A DNA stretch of 64,000 nucleotides from Proteromonas lacertae. Lineage: Eukaryota; Sar; Bigyra; Opalinata; Proteromonadidae. Both the position numbers and the translations under genes were made by a program. Each line of letters begins with the position of its first letter. Positions within the stretch are counted from its first letter, which is position 1. Below the pieces are notes generated by a model that was not told the DNA's origin, searched no databases, and saw nothing but the letters and a program-made list of their open reading frames with translations. The DNA lies in contig NGBS01001160.1 in the NCBI GenBank assembly GCA_002245135.1, positions 682,001 through 746,000 of the forward strand. The letters are read 5' to 3'. This document shows, piece by piece, positions 47,154 to 61,100 of the stretch.

Positions 47154-49196
47154 ATGGGTGGTGGTACTTCTAAAGTTGGTATATTTACATTTGTTTATGT
47201 TAATCTTGTAGCACCTACATCAAACAAGAAGGATGAGCCTCCAATTGAAAAGAAAATATCAAAAGCATCTGAAAAATACCTTGCGGAAATGAAACAGAAT
47301 GAGCAAGCTGCTAAAAGTCATGTTAGTGATGCTTCTATACGGTCAAAGCGAAAGAGTACTCTACCTAAACAAGAAATTCGTAGGATAAGCATAGATTTAG
47401 CATCTGTATTAAATAATTGATATATTATATTTTAATTAGAAATCTTATATAAGTGAATTGCAATCTATACAAGGTTATATGCAATTTTTGGTAAAGAATA
47501 TAATAAACGTAGATGATATGGATGTATTCAAACAAAAATACGGTTATTTTTCTATCTTATACTCAGAAGATACATTTATCTCAGAAAAAGCACACAAAGT
47601 ATAAACAATTAATCTAATTATTTATATAACCAATAGAATGGAGAATGGAATGAGTGTTATCCAATCATAATAAAGAAGCCAAACACCTCTGTCTACCTCC
47701 GATGTGGAGATAAAGATATGGATCAATTACTAGGAAGGGGAGAAATAAACTTAATGAAATACATAGTTCGATCAAACAATACAGATCCAATTGATGTTTA
47801 TATCCCATTAGACGAATCAATAGAATGTTCCAATAAACCAATTAACCATGTACCTTGTATTCACGTTGTATTACAAATGATTAATCGAGATGATTTATAT
47901 ATGCAATTTTATAAATCATTACTAGACATTTATACTGATTCTGACTCCTTAAGTGAAGTAGAAGTTATCTCAATAATGGATGAAATTGGTCATTCAATGA
48001 CAGATGATTCTATTAATAAGATAGTGAATGATTTAAAGAATGAAAGTGGTATAATAACCAAAGATAGATTAGTTAAATATTTAATATCACCAGAGTTTGT
48101 ATCTGAACCAATGGCTTATTCAATGTTATCGTATGTTTTATATGGTGAAACTGATGTGTATAATATGTTATCTAGTTTATATAATACTATTGATGATGAA
48201 ACGAGTAAACATATCACCATTGGGAAGGTAAACCCTCAAGAATCTATAGATACAATATATTATAGAGATAGAGATAGTTGTTTAACCGCCATTGAATATA
48301 TTCCAAGATATATAACAATGATATATCATTTATTACACTCTTATAATGCTAATAATAAGAATATACAAAATATTTATTCAATTATTAATAAATTAACAAC
48401 CTGTGAAGGATTACATTACAATTCAGCTAAGAGTATTCGATATATTAAACCATTTATTGAGAAGTATAATATACCAACAGACTGCTGGACTGAACCAATA
48501 GAGAAATATCGAACTTTTAATGAGTTTTTAGCTAGAAAAATAGATCCAGAATCTAGACCTTTAGATTTTCCAGATCATAGTAATAATACTGGAATATTTT
48601 CATGCTGTGCTGATTCTAAAGTGACTGTATTTGCTACAGTCAATGAAGCGGCGAGTATATGGATTAAAGGAAATGAATTTACAGTTAAATCGTTGTTAGA
48701 TGAGAGAGGTGATGAATTATCATCTCAATTTGAAGGATGTTCGATTGTTATTAACAGATTGTCACTACAAGACTATCATCATTTTCATTTCCCAGTCAGT
48801 GGTAAATTATTGCGTAAAACAATGATTACTGGTAAATTACAACCATTACATCCGTTATATTTAAGAACACCTGAAGATAACCCATTTACTACAAATACTA
48901 GACATATATTAGAAATTGATAATCCTTCATTTGGTCTGGTGGTTATGATACCTGTTGGATCGTGTTTATTTGGCTCTATTAAGTATGTTGATGAATTATC
49001 ACCTCCTTGTGAGGTTAAGATGGGACAAGATTGTGGATACTTCCAATATGGTGGTTCTGCAATTATTACACTAATACAGAGAGATAAAATAAAATTTGAT
49101 ACAGATTTATTAGAGAATACAAGAAAATTAATTGAGACTCTTGTTATGTGCAACAAGAAAATAGGTATATCTTCCAAATTGGATGAAGGTAATTAA
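47154..49196 (+). CDS. C2/EF-hand phosphatidylserine decarboxylase (PSD2-like)
   Basis: Four exons give 645 residues. MGGGTSK is a candidate N-myristoylation site. A basic linker leads to a C2-like region (residues about 75-190) and an EF-hand-like loop DSDSLSEVEVISIM. The catalytic domain runs from FNEFLARKIDPESRPLD, with CCADSKVTVF, GNEFTVKSLL, LQDYHHFHFPVSGK holding catalytic Asp and His, and PVGSCLFGSIKYV. FQYGGSAIITL contains the self-cleavage Gly-Ser where pyruvoyl forms. The motif is GGSA rather than the commoner [LG]GST; Gly and Ser are kept. It converts phosphatidylserine to phosphatidylethanolamine. The C2 plus EF architecture is that of plant and fungal endomembrane PSD2/3 rather than mitochondrial PSD1. 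Confidence 0.9.
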
Positions 49197-49254
49197 TTAA
49201 TTCATTAATATTCCTAATTTTTTTAAAGAATTGAATTTTGTGTTGAAACAACCA

Positions 49255-49261
49255 AAAACGA
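49255..49261 (-). promoter_or_regulatory. TCGTTTT element (as AAAACGA) upstream of kinesin-14
   Basis: Reverse-orientation heptamer 55 bp upstream of the start at 49316. Confidence 0.3.
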
Positions 49262-49315
49262 ATCTATTTTTATTGCATTTAGTAAAAATTGATCCGTTTC
49301 ATTTCATTTTGATAA

Positions 49316-52300
49316 ATGAATTTTCTAGCAAAACTGCAAGACACTGCAGGATTATTCCTGCAATCAGTTGGTCAAGCCATTGAAGATACGGAATTCGATA
49401 TAATGTTTCAAGATCAACTCGAAGATCCAAATAAAGTATTCTCTTCATGTTCATTACTGTCTAGACATTCAGAAAAATGTATGAAGAACTAAAAATCGAG
49501 ATTGTAAATACCACAAGGTTGTTTAAAGATAAAAGACAAATTCAAGATGTATATTTAACCCTTTATATTTTTATTTATATAGAATGTGATAGCAGAGTTG
49601 ATTGAAAAGTTGAAACAACATGGAGAAGAAATCGATTATGATCCAAAGGAAATGCCAATCGAATTCGCATTAGAAAATGGTGAGCCAGAAGATTTAAAAC
49701 GAGAATTGAACAATTTGTATATCAAATACAAGAACTTAGAAGAAATCTGTAATTCTCTAAGAGATAGTGGAACTGAGAATGAAATGAAGGTAGTTCAGTT
49801 AAAAGATGCAATTGTAAAGTTAGTGAAAGATCATGATGAAGAAACTCAAACATTAAAACAAGCTTTACAAACAAATCAAATCAGTGATGTGAAAGAATTA
49901 ACCAACAAGATAAACGATTTGCAGGAAAAATATAACAAATCAAAAACTGATAATGATGTATATATGCATACAAATATATATAAATAAATAGAAATTGGTT
50001 GATGAAAATGATGAATTACAAACTGAATTAAAGAATATTAAATCCAAGTATGATGATTTACAGGTAAACTATGAAGTATTTGAAAGTAAGATTCAAGCAT
50101 ATCAACAATTGATTGAACAGAATAATGTTGATACATCTCCAGAAAAGAAATCAAGAAGTGGAAGTGCCGAAAAAATCCCCACAAACCCACAAGAACATTC
50201 TGAGAATATTCCTGAAGGTATAATCACTTCATCATCAGTAAGTGATGCTGAATTGAATGAATTGAAGCAAAAGTTACAACAATCTCAAAGTGAATGGGAA
50301 AATTTAGAAGTTACTTATATAAGACAAATAAAAGAATTAAAATCTAAAGTAAATGATTTAGAAACAAAGTTAGCTGATAATTCCAGTATAAATGTCGATA
50401 AATTGACAGATTCAAGTAATGAAATTGAAGAATTAAAGAAAAATATTGAATCTAATTTATCAATTATCAATTCAAAACAAGAAGAAATCCAATCATTAAA
50501 TAGTAAAATAGAAGAATTAACAGGTGAAATAGAAAAGAAAAATGAAGAAATTAAGAGTAATAAAGATACTATAGAAAGTATGAATAAAACCATCGAGTTA
50601 TTGAAATCTGATAATAACAGTGAAACTCAGAATATTATAAGTGAAAGAGATAATAAATATAAAGAATATGAAGAGAGGATAAAGAATATTCAATCAGAAA
50701 TTACTCAACAGAATGAAGAAAAACAGAAATTAGAAAATGAATTAAATGACATGAAAGAGAAGGTAAATCAATTGGATCAAAGTAATGATGAAAAAGTGAA
50801 AGAATTAGAGAATGTTAAATCAGAATTGAATAATAAAATAGAAGAAAAAGAAAATGAATTAAATGAAATAAAGAAAAACAATGAAGATGAAATGAAGTTA
50901 TTGAATACACAAATTAGTGAATTAAATGGTAAATTAGATGAAAAACAGAATGAATTAGATGATAATAAAACTCAATTAGAATCACAGATAAATGAATTGA
51001 AAGTAAAAATAACAGAATTAGAATCTGCAATAAGTGATAAAGAAAAGGAAGTTACTGAAATAAAAGAGAATAATGAAAAGGAAGTAAATGAATTGAATAC
51101 AAAGAAAAGTGAATTAGAGAATGAAATAGATAATAAGAATAAAGAGATAAATGATAATAAAATAAATTATGACAATGAAATACAGTTATTGAATACACAA
51201 ATTGGTGAATTAAAGAATGAAATAGAAAGGAAAGAAAGTGATTTTAATCAAGCCAAGACTGAATATGAAAGCAGTATAAACGAATTGAAAGAAAAACAAA
51301 GTCAATTGGAAAATGAAATTAAAAGAATAAATGAAGAAAATACTCAAGAAATTGAAAGATTAAAACAATCATTTGAATCAGAAAAAGAAGAATTAATTAA
51401 TACCAAAACAACTGAATTTAATAAACAAATTGAAGATCTAAAACAAGAAAATGAACAAAGAATAGCAACAATTCAAAGTGAAAATGAGAATCAAATGAAT
51501 GAGTTGAGAAATAGTAAAGATAATGAAATAAATGAATTAAAATCATCGCATGAAGAAGAGTTTAAAAGAATAAATGAAGAAAATGAAAATAAAGTTAATG
51601 AAATAAACCAAAACTATGAGAATCAATTGAAAGAAATAAATGAAAATAAAGAAGCAGAAATAGAAAATATGAAACAAGAAAATCAAAAAAGAATTGAAGA
51701 AATAGAAGAAAGTAATAAAAACAGTATTAATGAAATAAATGAAAATCATACAAAGGAAATAGAAAAGATAAATAATGAATATGAAGAAAAGATAAAGCAA
51801 ATTGAAGTAGATAAACAAGTATAAATATAATAATAATAATAATAATATTGAATAGAATGAGTTAGAAGAAATGGAAAAGAAAACCGTTCAACGTATTGCA
51901 GAATACAAAACACTCTATGAAAAGGAATGTAAATTACGAAAGAAACTAAATAATGAATTGATAGAAATAAGAGGTAATATCCGTGTCTTCTGTAGAGTTC
52001 GTCCATTATTAAATGTAGAAAAGAAGAGTGGAGATAGTGCCAAAATCATTACATCCTTCCCAGTAGATGGAGAAATTCATATATCAAAAGAAGATGGAGA
52101 TAAAAACTTTGAATATGATTACGTTTTCCAGCCAACTAGTACTCAAGAAGAAGTATTTAATGAAGTTGCTCCATTTGTGACCAGTGCAATGGATGGATTT
52201 AATATCTGTATATTTGCTTATGGTCAAACTGGAAGTGGTAAAACTTTCACTATGCAAGGTCCAGATGATAATCCTGGTGTTAATTCTAGAGCATTAATGA

Positions 52301-53154
52301 GATTATTTGAATTACATAATCAATTGAAGAATGAATATGAATACAATTTTTCTGTATTTATTTATAAATTTATATTTATATTTTTTCAATAGGTAAGTGT
52401 ATTAGAAATATATAATGAAACAGTAAGAGATTTATTATCAACAAAGAAAGAAAGTGTTAATTTAGATATTAGAATGAATAAAGATGGTAGTTTATATGTA
52501 CAAGGTTTAACCGCTACTACTGTAACTCAATACACTGATGTAACAAATGTATTAGAAAAGGCGGGAAAGAATAGATCTGTTGGTAGCCACAATTTCAATG
52601 AGCATTCCAGTAGATCTCATTTAGTATTAACTGTTTATATAAAAGCAAAGAATTTTAAAACAAAAGAACAATTTAGTTCAAAAATGAATTTGATTGATTT
52701 AGCTGGTAGTGAAAGAGTAAGTAAAACAGATGCATCTGGTGATCGATTAAAAGAAGCACAAAATATTAACAAATCACTTTCTGCACTTGGTGATGTTATT
52801 AATGCATTATCCAATAAGAGTAAACATATTCCTTATCGTAATTCAAAATTGACATATCTTCTACAAGACAGTTTATCAGGTAATTCAAAAGTATTGATGT
52901 TTGTTAATGTTAGTCCTGCTAATTATAATGCTTCAGAAACTGTTTGTTCTTTATCGTTTGCCGAGAGATGTAGAAAGACTGAATTAGGTAATGCTTTGAA
53001 GAATACTAATCAATCTGTTGAAGTAGCAAGATTAAAGAGTTTAGTTGAAAGTTTACAATCTCAACTGAAAATATTACCAAGTCCATCTCCTGTAACACCT
53101 GCAACTGATGCTGATGAAGTAAGTTCAATAACATCTACACCTAAAACGGAATAA
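49316..53154 (+). CDS. Kinesin-14 (C-terminal motor) with long coiled coil
   Basis: Six exons join in frame to 1,221 residues. The N-terminus MNFLAKLQDTAGLFLQ...AIEDTEFD is helical and not coiled-coil-like, a candidate cargo or membrane-binding head. A Glu/Lys/Asn-rich coiled coil of roughly 700 residues follows. The motor is C-terminal: neck IRGNIRVFCRVRPLL diagnostic of minus-end-directed kinesin-14, P-loop AYGQTGSGKTFTMQG, switch I NEHSSRSH, switch II LIDLAGSER, and NKSLSALGDVINAL. An intron at 52354-52392 interrupts the motor, and removing it restores VSVLEIYNE. A short Ser/Pro tail ends at 53154. Predicted role: spindle or cytoplasmic minus-end motor. Confidence 0.93.
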
Positions 53155-53265
53155 TTAATGAAATTTATTATTATGATTGATGTGTTTTCTTTATTAATAT
53201 TAAAGAAGATAGGCAAAAATAAAATAAAAACATATGAATAAAAACAATAATCAATATTTACTATT

Positions 53266-56200
53266 TTATACTTTAGTTCCACGCTTCTTCACTGGAGCTT
53301 TCGATGCTCCACCATGACTTGATTTTACTCTACGACAATAGCAAATTAAACAGCAAACTACAAGAATAATTAACACACCAACAGCTGCAGCAACACCAAT
53401 TATGATATACATTGTAGTATCATCTAATCCTTCTTTTTTAGCTTCAGGAGGTTTTGGAACTACTACTTGTTGTATAGGCGCTTCAATTCTTTTTATAAAT
53501 GTGTATAATGTAGATGACTCAAGTTTATTACCTAGTGCTTCTTTATAAGCTTTTTCGAATGATTCTTTAGCTTGGAAATTAGGTAAATTTTCTTCAACTC
53601 TTGCTTGTGTAACTGTTTCTTTATCTGTTACTATATAAGCATTGAATTCTACTGATTCATCAACAAGAATTCTTCTTCTTCCATTACTTTTCACTGCAAC
53701 TACTTGAACTCGATTTTTACAATTATCTTTTATACCTAAAACTGCACAAATACCTTGTCTTAATCCTTCGATATCTTCCATTAATAAATCATCTATTGTT
53801 ACATTCTTTGCTGTAAATTTAAAAACTACTGTCAAATTATTTTCTTCATTATGAATAATTGGATTTGTACAGTTAGTTGTTAATAAATCACTCCAAATAC
53901 CACCACTCAAACATTCTATTCTTTGATTTCCTATTTTACCATCTAAACATGGTGAATCAAATTTAGATCCTTTCACAGATGTTGGATAAATACCTTTTGC
54001 AACACATCGATAATCATCAGCAATATACACCATCAAAGGAAATGGATCAGATTCTTTATTACCTGTAGATGCTGTAATACCAATTATTTGAATATTATCT
54101 ATAGGATTAGTTGATGTTGGAATTCCTTTTATTGATCCATCAGTTGGATTACCACTTACACCATCTGGTAAATTTTCAAATGTCCATGTCAACAATGGAA
54201 ATATGTTTGCATCATACTCTGGAATCAAATTAATTTCATCTTTTCCTAATCTATATCCTTTCTCTTGTGGAGTATAGGTAAATACTGGTTTAGCTTCTTT
54301 ACAAGTATTATCAAGAGGTATAAATACAGCAATATAATCACTACCAGACTGTTTAATTGTACATCTTGCATTCATTGTACCTTCTTCTCCTTGCTTACAA
54401 CTTCCCTTAGCTATTTCACCAGCATTAACTTCTGGATAAATTTCATCTTTTTCACATTTTAATTGAATTACATTTATCACTAATTTATATTCAGTATCTG
54501 TATCTCCATGAACAATCACTGTAAATTCAGGTGAATTTTGAGTATCTTCAGTTGGAACTCCGATTATTACACCTGTTTTACCATCTAATCTTAAACCACC
54601 TGGAGATTTATTATCTTTCCATTCAAACGATATTGTATCTGGAGGATTACTTACAACTGGTCTTATTTCTAATGCAAATGCTACATATAATTTATCTGGA
54701 ATATTCCATTCCACATTCGTTGGATAAGCATCATGACAATTGTTATCATTTTGTTGAAATTGATATGGAGGATCAGTTTTCATACACATGGCTGTAATTG
54801 TTCCATAAAGAGGAGGTGTACATTTCTTAGTTGCTGTTCCACCTACTTGAGTTCTTGGAAAACCATCTCCTTCACAGACTGGAGCATATATTTTGAAATC
54901 ATGTTTTTGTTCAATACTAATATCACCTATAACAGTAACAGTTGCTTCTGCTATATATGAACTACCTTTAGGGAAAACTGCCATCACATTAGAAACTGAA
55001 ATACCTGTAGGAAGAGGTGGATCAAATGTGATATTGTATTTATAATTGCTTGGTTCAATTGTATAAAACACATTTTTATTTCCATCTGTAACTATTGTTG
55101 ATGATTCAGAATTAAATTCAAATAATGTAGGATAAGCTTCGTCTATTATAATAAATAATAATTATAAAATAAATATACGACAACCAGAATTGGATGGATC
55201 TTCCCATTCTACATCATATGTTGTTTTATCGATTATTTTACATACTCTAGTTATATCTCCATATTCTTTTCCTTCTTCTCCTAATGTTGAACATGGTTTA
55301 GTACCTGTTTTACCTGGAAATGTCACTGCAAATCCACCATCTTCAGCACAATATTTGGCTGTGATTTTCAAATTAAAAGTAGCAGAAGTAGCAGTATTAC
55401 TAACTGTATGTTGTGCTTCATAACCATCTAATTGATCAGTGTTTGTTCCAGATATAATTCCTGTTCTACAATTCAATGTCAATCCTTGGGGTAATTCTGG
55501 ATCAATAGAGCAACTTCCAATCACAGTTTCTGGTTGAATTGCTGGTGGATTACTCTTAAACTCAATACCTGTAATCAACTCCATATCTTCATACTCTAAC
55601 TCTTCTGTAACTTTTTGGACTATTGTAATAGTAAGAGGGAAGGTATTCTTTCCATCTAAATTCTCTATAATAACATTGAATTTATATTCTTCATATATAG
55701 CTTCTGGTGTTCCAGATATAACACCAGTGTTACTATCAAAGATCAAACCACCAGGAAATTCACCACTAATACTGATATTTGAATGATAATGTTCTGTAAT
55801 TGGCTCGATAGGCTCAATCTCTTGTAAAGCTACAAATTGATATTCAGATTCTGGATATGTAATAGTTGGTGTAATATATGCTATAAGTTATTAAAAATAA
55901 TAATATATTTATACTGCATCTAGCGTTTGGAACCCATATTGGTGGTATGTAATTAGTAGAACAGACATATTCGCCAGCTACATTTTTATAAATATCACTG
56001 TAACTACTACAATCATGTACAGCTAATGTTTGCCCAGCTTCTGTTTTAGGAAAAATGCCATCATCACAATAAGATACTATAACATTATAATAATTAAAGA
56101 AATATACTTTCAGAAGTAATTGTAACAACCAAACTACCTGTGTCTTCTGCTAAAGCTCCTACATATGATACTGTACATTCTAAATCAACTTCTTCAGCTT

Positions 56201-57904
56201 CGGTATTACCATAAATGACACCAAATTTATTAATCTTAATGTTATTTGCTATTATACTTTCTCCACAATCGATTGTAAATGACTCAGCTAAACCTTCATA
56301 AAATGGGATAAACACATTTTTTAATCCAATGAAGAATGTCAACTTATTCTCATTTCCATATGAAAACTCAGATATTTTCATTGGTTTACAATGTTCTTCC
56401 ACTTCTGGATAAAAACCATCATCTCTACATCTCTTAATAGTACCTCCAAATTCACCTTCTGGACATACTTTAACACCATAACTGCCACTAACTGAATCAG
56501 AATAATCATCAGATACACATTTATCCATTCTCTTATATTGAACAGTAAACTCTCCAATTTCTAGATAATTACCATAGGCAATATTATAAGCAAAATTTTC
56601 ATATATTATAATTCTATATCCTTCATAAAAATGATGATTTGGATTATTCAATGGATATGTTTTTACACTTTCCCATCCTAAATTAGAAGGATTCTCTTGA
56701 GTATGTTCATACAAATCTTCCCATACAATTTTTTCTGTTTCTTCTCTCATACGCATGGTTGCTTGAATTATATAAGATTTTGGAAATACATAATTGTTTG
56801 TTACTGTAATAAAGTATACTTGGTTAATATATTTTGCTTTGTTATGGAAATTACAAGTAATAGTGTTTGGAAATAGTGAAGATTCGTCTCCAGCTGTTCC
56901 TTCTAATCCAAATTTTACTTTATTACCATCAATTAATCTTATAAGAGAAGGATCCTTTGTTTTCCCATTTTTTTCTAGCGTTATATTCATACCTGTTGAA
57001 CTTAACTCATTTACCATAGTTTGTGTCACTGCTTCATTATTATTACCTAAAATTCCACTTACTTCTACATATACAGTTTTATCTACACTTAAACTACTTC
57101 TAGTTGAATGTAATACAATTGCAACAGTATTATTTCCATTGATAAATAATTCTTTTGGGGCATATAATTCATAATTCTCAACTGATATTTCTTCATCAGC
57201 ATATTGATTAAATACTCCTGCATTTTCAATTCCAATACCTCTTGCATACACTTTAAAACCATTTAGATATAAAGCAAATGATGTGTTAGCTGTTATCTTA
57301 ATTAAAAATTGTTCTAAATTATTTAAATCAAAAGTCAATTCAAAAGTATTTCTATAGTATATTGTAGCATCACCAATACTACTTGGTAGATTATTTGGCG
57401 AAGTATACACCCATACATACGGATGTAACATTGGATTGAAGATATTTAAATTCCAATTTTCTACTGGGGGAGTATCAACACTTTGATATACATACCAATA
57501 ATCACTGAGAGATATAAACACAGGAGGAACATCATCACCTTCTTTAACTTTCTTAGAAATCACATTTAGTGAACTAACGGCAAATTCAACATCATAACTA
57601 TCAGGTGTTTTTGCTGAAATGATGATGAACTTTGTATAGATTGTTTTCACATCTTTCTTTCAACAATCCAACAATTCTATCTTCAATTAACTCAAGACCT
57701 TTAGGCAACTTTGGTGTAATTTCAATAGTTCCAATTTGCTGAGAACATCTAATTTGCATATTAATCTTTTCATTTAGAAATAATTTGAGATCATCAAGTT
57801 TCTCGCATCTAAATGGTGTTATCGAATCTATATTAAAGAGATGATACAACATTCATACATGATGAACTGATTAATAAAAGGAATGTTAATAATAAAGTAC
57901 TCAT
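53266..57904 (-). CDS. Ig-like-repeat surface protein A (tandem family); frame change at about 57618
   Basis: Signal peptide MSTLLLTFLLLISSS crosses a 31-nt intron. Several putative-Ig (He_PIG-like) units follow, each with the sentence [GL].FD..TGVI.GTP (GGLIFDSNTGVISGTP, GLRLDGKTGVIIGVP) between cysteine-rich modules ending C.DG/C...G. Next is a domain with RRRILVDESVEFNAYI, then the membrane helix MYIIIGVAAAVGVLIILVVCC and a basic tail KAPVKKRGTKV. Length about 1,500 residues. Compared base by base with copy B, one extra C sits in CATCATCAT at about 57618 and throws the frame; exon length also leaves remainder 1. It is a likely adhesion or cell-recognition protein at the plasma membrane. 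Confidence 0.75.
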
Positions 57905-58180
57905 AAAAGAAACAAACTACAAAAACGTACAGTTACTTTTTCTCTCTTTGATTATCAAAGTTTCTACGATTCTGACCAATCAAATTACAGAAATTAGATT
58001 TCAGTGTCGTTTCAAAATACTCCAATTTTTAAAGAGTATGGAGCATAATTTTGATGAATACATTCTACTAGATAAAATAGTTATTGATGCATAATCGTTA
58101 TGTCATCATAAACAAAACAATAATTGAAATAATTACACTACTTTATCAATTTAATAAACTTACTTCACTATTTTATTACT

Positions 58181-61100
58181 TTATACTTTAGTTCCACGCT
58201 TCTTCACTGGAGCTTTTGAGGATGGAGCATGAGTAGCACTAACTCTTCTGCAGTAGCATATAAAACAGCAAACTACAAGAATAATTAACACACCAACAGC
58301 TGCAGCAACACCAATTATGATATACATTGTAGTATCATCTAATCCTTCTTTTTTAGCTTCAGGAGGTTTGGGAACTACTACTTGTTGTTTAGGTGCAACA
58401 ATTTCATTTAATACACTACTCAATTTAGAAGTAGTGTCATCTTTATCAAATGCTGTGGCAAAGGCATCTAAGAAAGTCTTTTTAGCTTGGAAATTAGGTA
58501 AATTTTCTTCAACTCTTGCTTGTGTAACTGTTTCTTTATCTGTTACTATATAAGCATTGAATTCTACTGATTCATCAACAAGAATTCTTCTTCTTCCATT
58601 ACTTTTCACTGCAACTACTTGAACTCGATTTTTACAATTATCTTTTATACCTAAAACTGCACAAATACCTTGTCTTAATCCTTCAATATCTTTTATCTGT
58701 AAATCATCTATTGTTACTTTTTTGGCAGTAAATGAATATACAACTGTCAAATTATTTTCTTCATTATGAATAATTGGATTTGTACAGTTAGTTGTTAATA
58801 AATCACTCCAAATACCACCACTCAAACATTCTATTCTTTGATTTCCTATTTTACCATCTAAACATGGTGAATCAAATTTAGATCCTTTCACAGATGTTGG
58901 ATATCTACCTTTTGTAACACATAAATAATCATTACCAATTTTTAATTCTAATATTAACTTATCAGAATGAGTATTAGCTGTAGATGCTGTAATACCGATT
59001 TTTACAGTATTATCATCACCAGTCGTTATTGGAATTCCCTTTATTGATCCATCGGTTGGATTACCACTTACACCATCTGGTAAATTCTCAAATGACCAAG
59101 CAAGATTATTAAATATGTTTGTATCATACTCTGGAATCAAACTAATTTCATCTTTTCCTAATATATATCCTTTTTCTTGAGGAGTATAGCTAAATACTGG
59201 TTTTCCCTCTCTACAGGTATCTTCAACTACAGTGTATTTTGCTCCATAATTACCACCACTTTGAGTTATTGTACATCTTGCATTTATATAACCATCTTGC
59301 CCTTGTTTGCAATTACCTTTTACCATCTCTCCAGCATTTGCTTCTGGATAAATATCATCTTTTTCACATCTTAATTGAATTACATTTAATCTCACTATAT
59401 ATTCTACATCAGCATCTCCATGAACTATTATTACAAATTCAGGTGAACTTTGAGTATCTTGAGTAGGAGTTCCAGTTATTACACCTGTCTTACCATCTAA
59501 TCTTATACCACCTGGTGATATACCATCTTTCCATTCAAACGATATTGTATCCGGAGCATCACTTATTATTGGATCAATTTTTGTTAATGCAAATGCTACA
59601 TATAATTTATCTGGAATATTCCATTCCACATTCGTTGGATAAGCATCATGACATCCACTATCATCTTCAGAAAATAAATATGGAGGAGGATTAGCTTCTT
59701 GACATGTTCCTATTACTGTTCCATAAAGAGGAGGTGTACATTTCTTAGTTGCTGTTTTCTTAACTTGTGTTCTTGGAAAACCATTTCCCTCACAGACTGG
59801 AGCATAGACTTTGAAATCATATTGATGAGTAATTTCAACATCACTACTTAGTGTTACACTAGCAGTTTCCATATATGAACTTCCTGAAGGAAACATTATT
59901 ACATTACCAGCAGCGATAGTACTAGATGGAGGAGGAGGATCTAATGTTATTTTATAATTAACACCTTCAGGTACTACTGTAAGCTTTACAGATTTAGGAC
60001 CATCTGTTACAACTGTTAATGCTGACTCTGGTATTTCAAAAGATTGTGGATAAGCTTCGTCTATTATAATAAATAATAATTATAAAATAAATATACGACA
60101 ACCAGAATTGGATGGATCTTCCCATTCTACATCATATGTTGTTTTATCGATTATTTTACATACTCTAGTTATATCTCCATATTCTTTTCCTTCTTCTCCT
60201 AATGTTGAACATGGTTTAGTACCTGTTTCACCTGGAAATGTCACTGCAAATCCATCTTCAGCATCACAATATTTGGCTGTGATTTTTATTGTAAATTCAT
60301 TACTACTTGTTCCACCACTATTACTAACTATATGTTTGGCTTCATAACCATCTAATTGATCAGTGTTTGTTCCAGATATAATTCCTGTTTTACAACTTAA
60401 TGTTAATCCTTCAGGTAACGGTGGTTCAATTGAACAACTTCCTATTGTTGAATCAGATTCAATTGTTGGAGGTGGACTTCTAAATCTAACACCTGTATAT
60501 AGATTCATGTCACTATATACGATGGATGTTGTTAATTTATTCACTATTTTTATGGTTAATCTTACTATACTATATGTATCTTCATTTTCAATTGTTATTT
60601 CAGTTTTATAGGTATTTGTTAAAGATTCAGTTGTACCACTTATTACACCAGTTTCTGGATCGATTTTGAATCCTTGAGGAGTTTCCTTTGAGAAATATAT
60701 CCTTGTATGACGTAGTTCGATGCTTAATGGTTCAACTGGTGTAATTTCAGTGTCTTTGACAAATTCGTATTCTGTTTCTGCATATTTAAGTATGGGTTTA
60801 TCATATTCTATTAATTAATACAACTAAAAACAATAAAACATACTACATCTATCAGTAGCGACAAATTTAGGAGGAAATGCTGGATAACAATAGTACTTCC
60901 CTGCATTATTATCAAATAATTCATCTAAATCTTTACACTTGGAAATTTCTGCATATTCTCCTGCAATGGTTACTGGATAATTCTCTTCTTCACAATACTG
61001 ATCTATTAAATACATATAATAAAAATTTAATGAATACTCTCACTTGATATTGTTACTGATGCTTTTCCTTCATCACCACCATCACCTATATAAGAGACAG

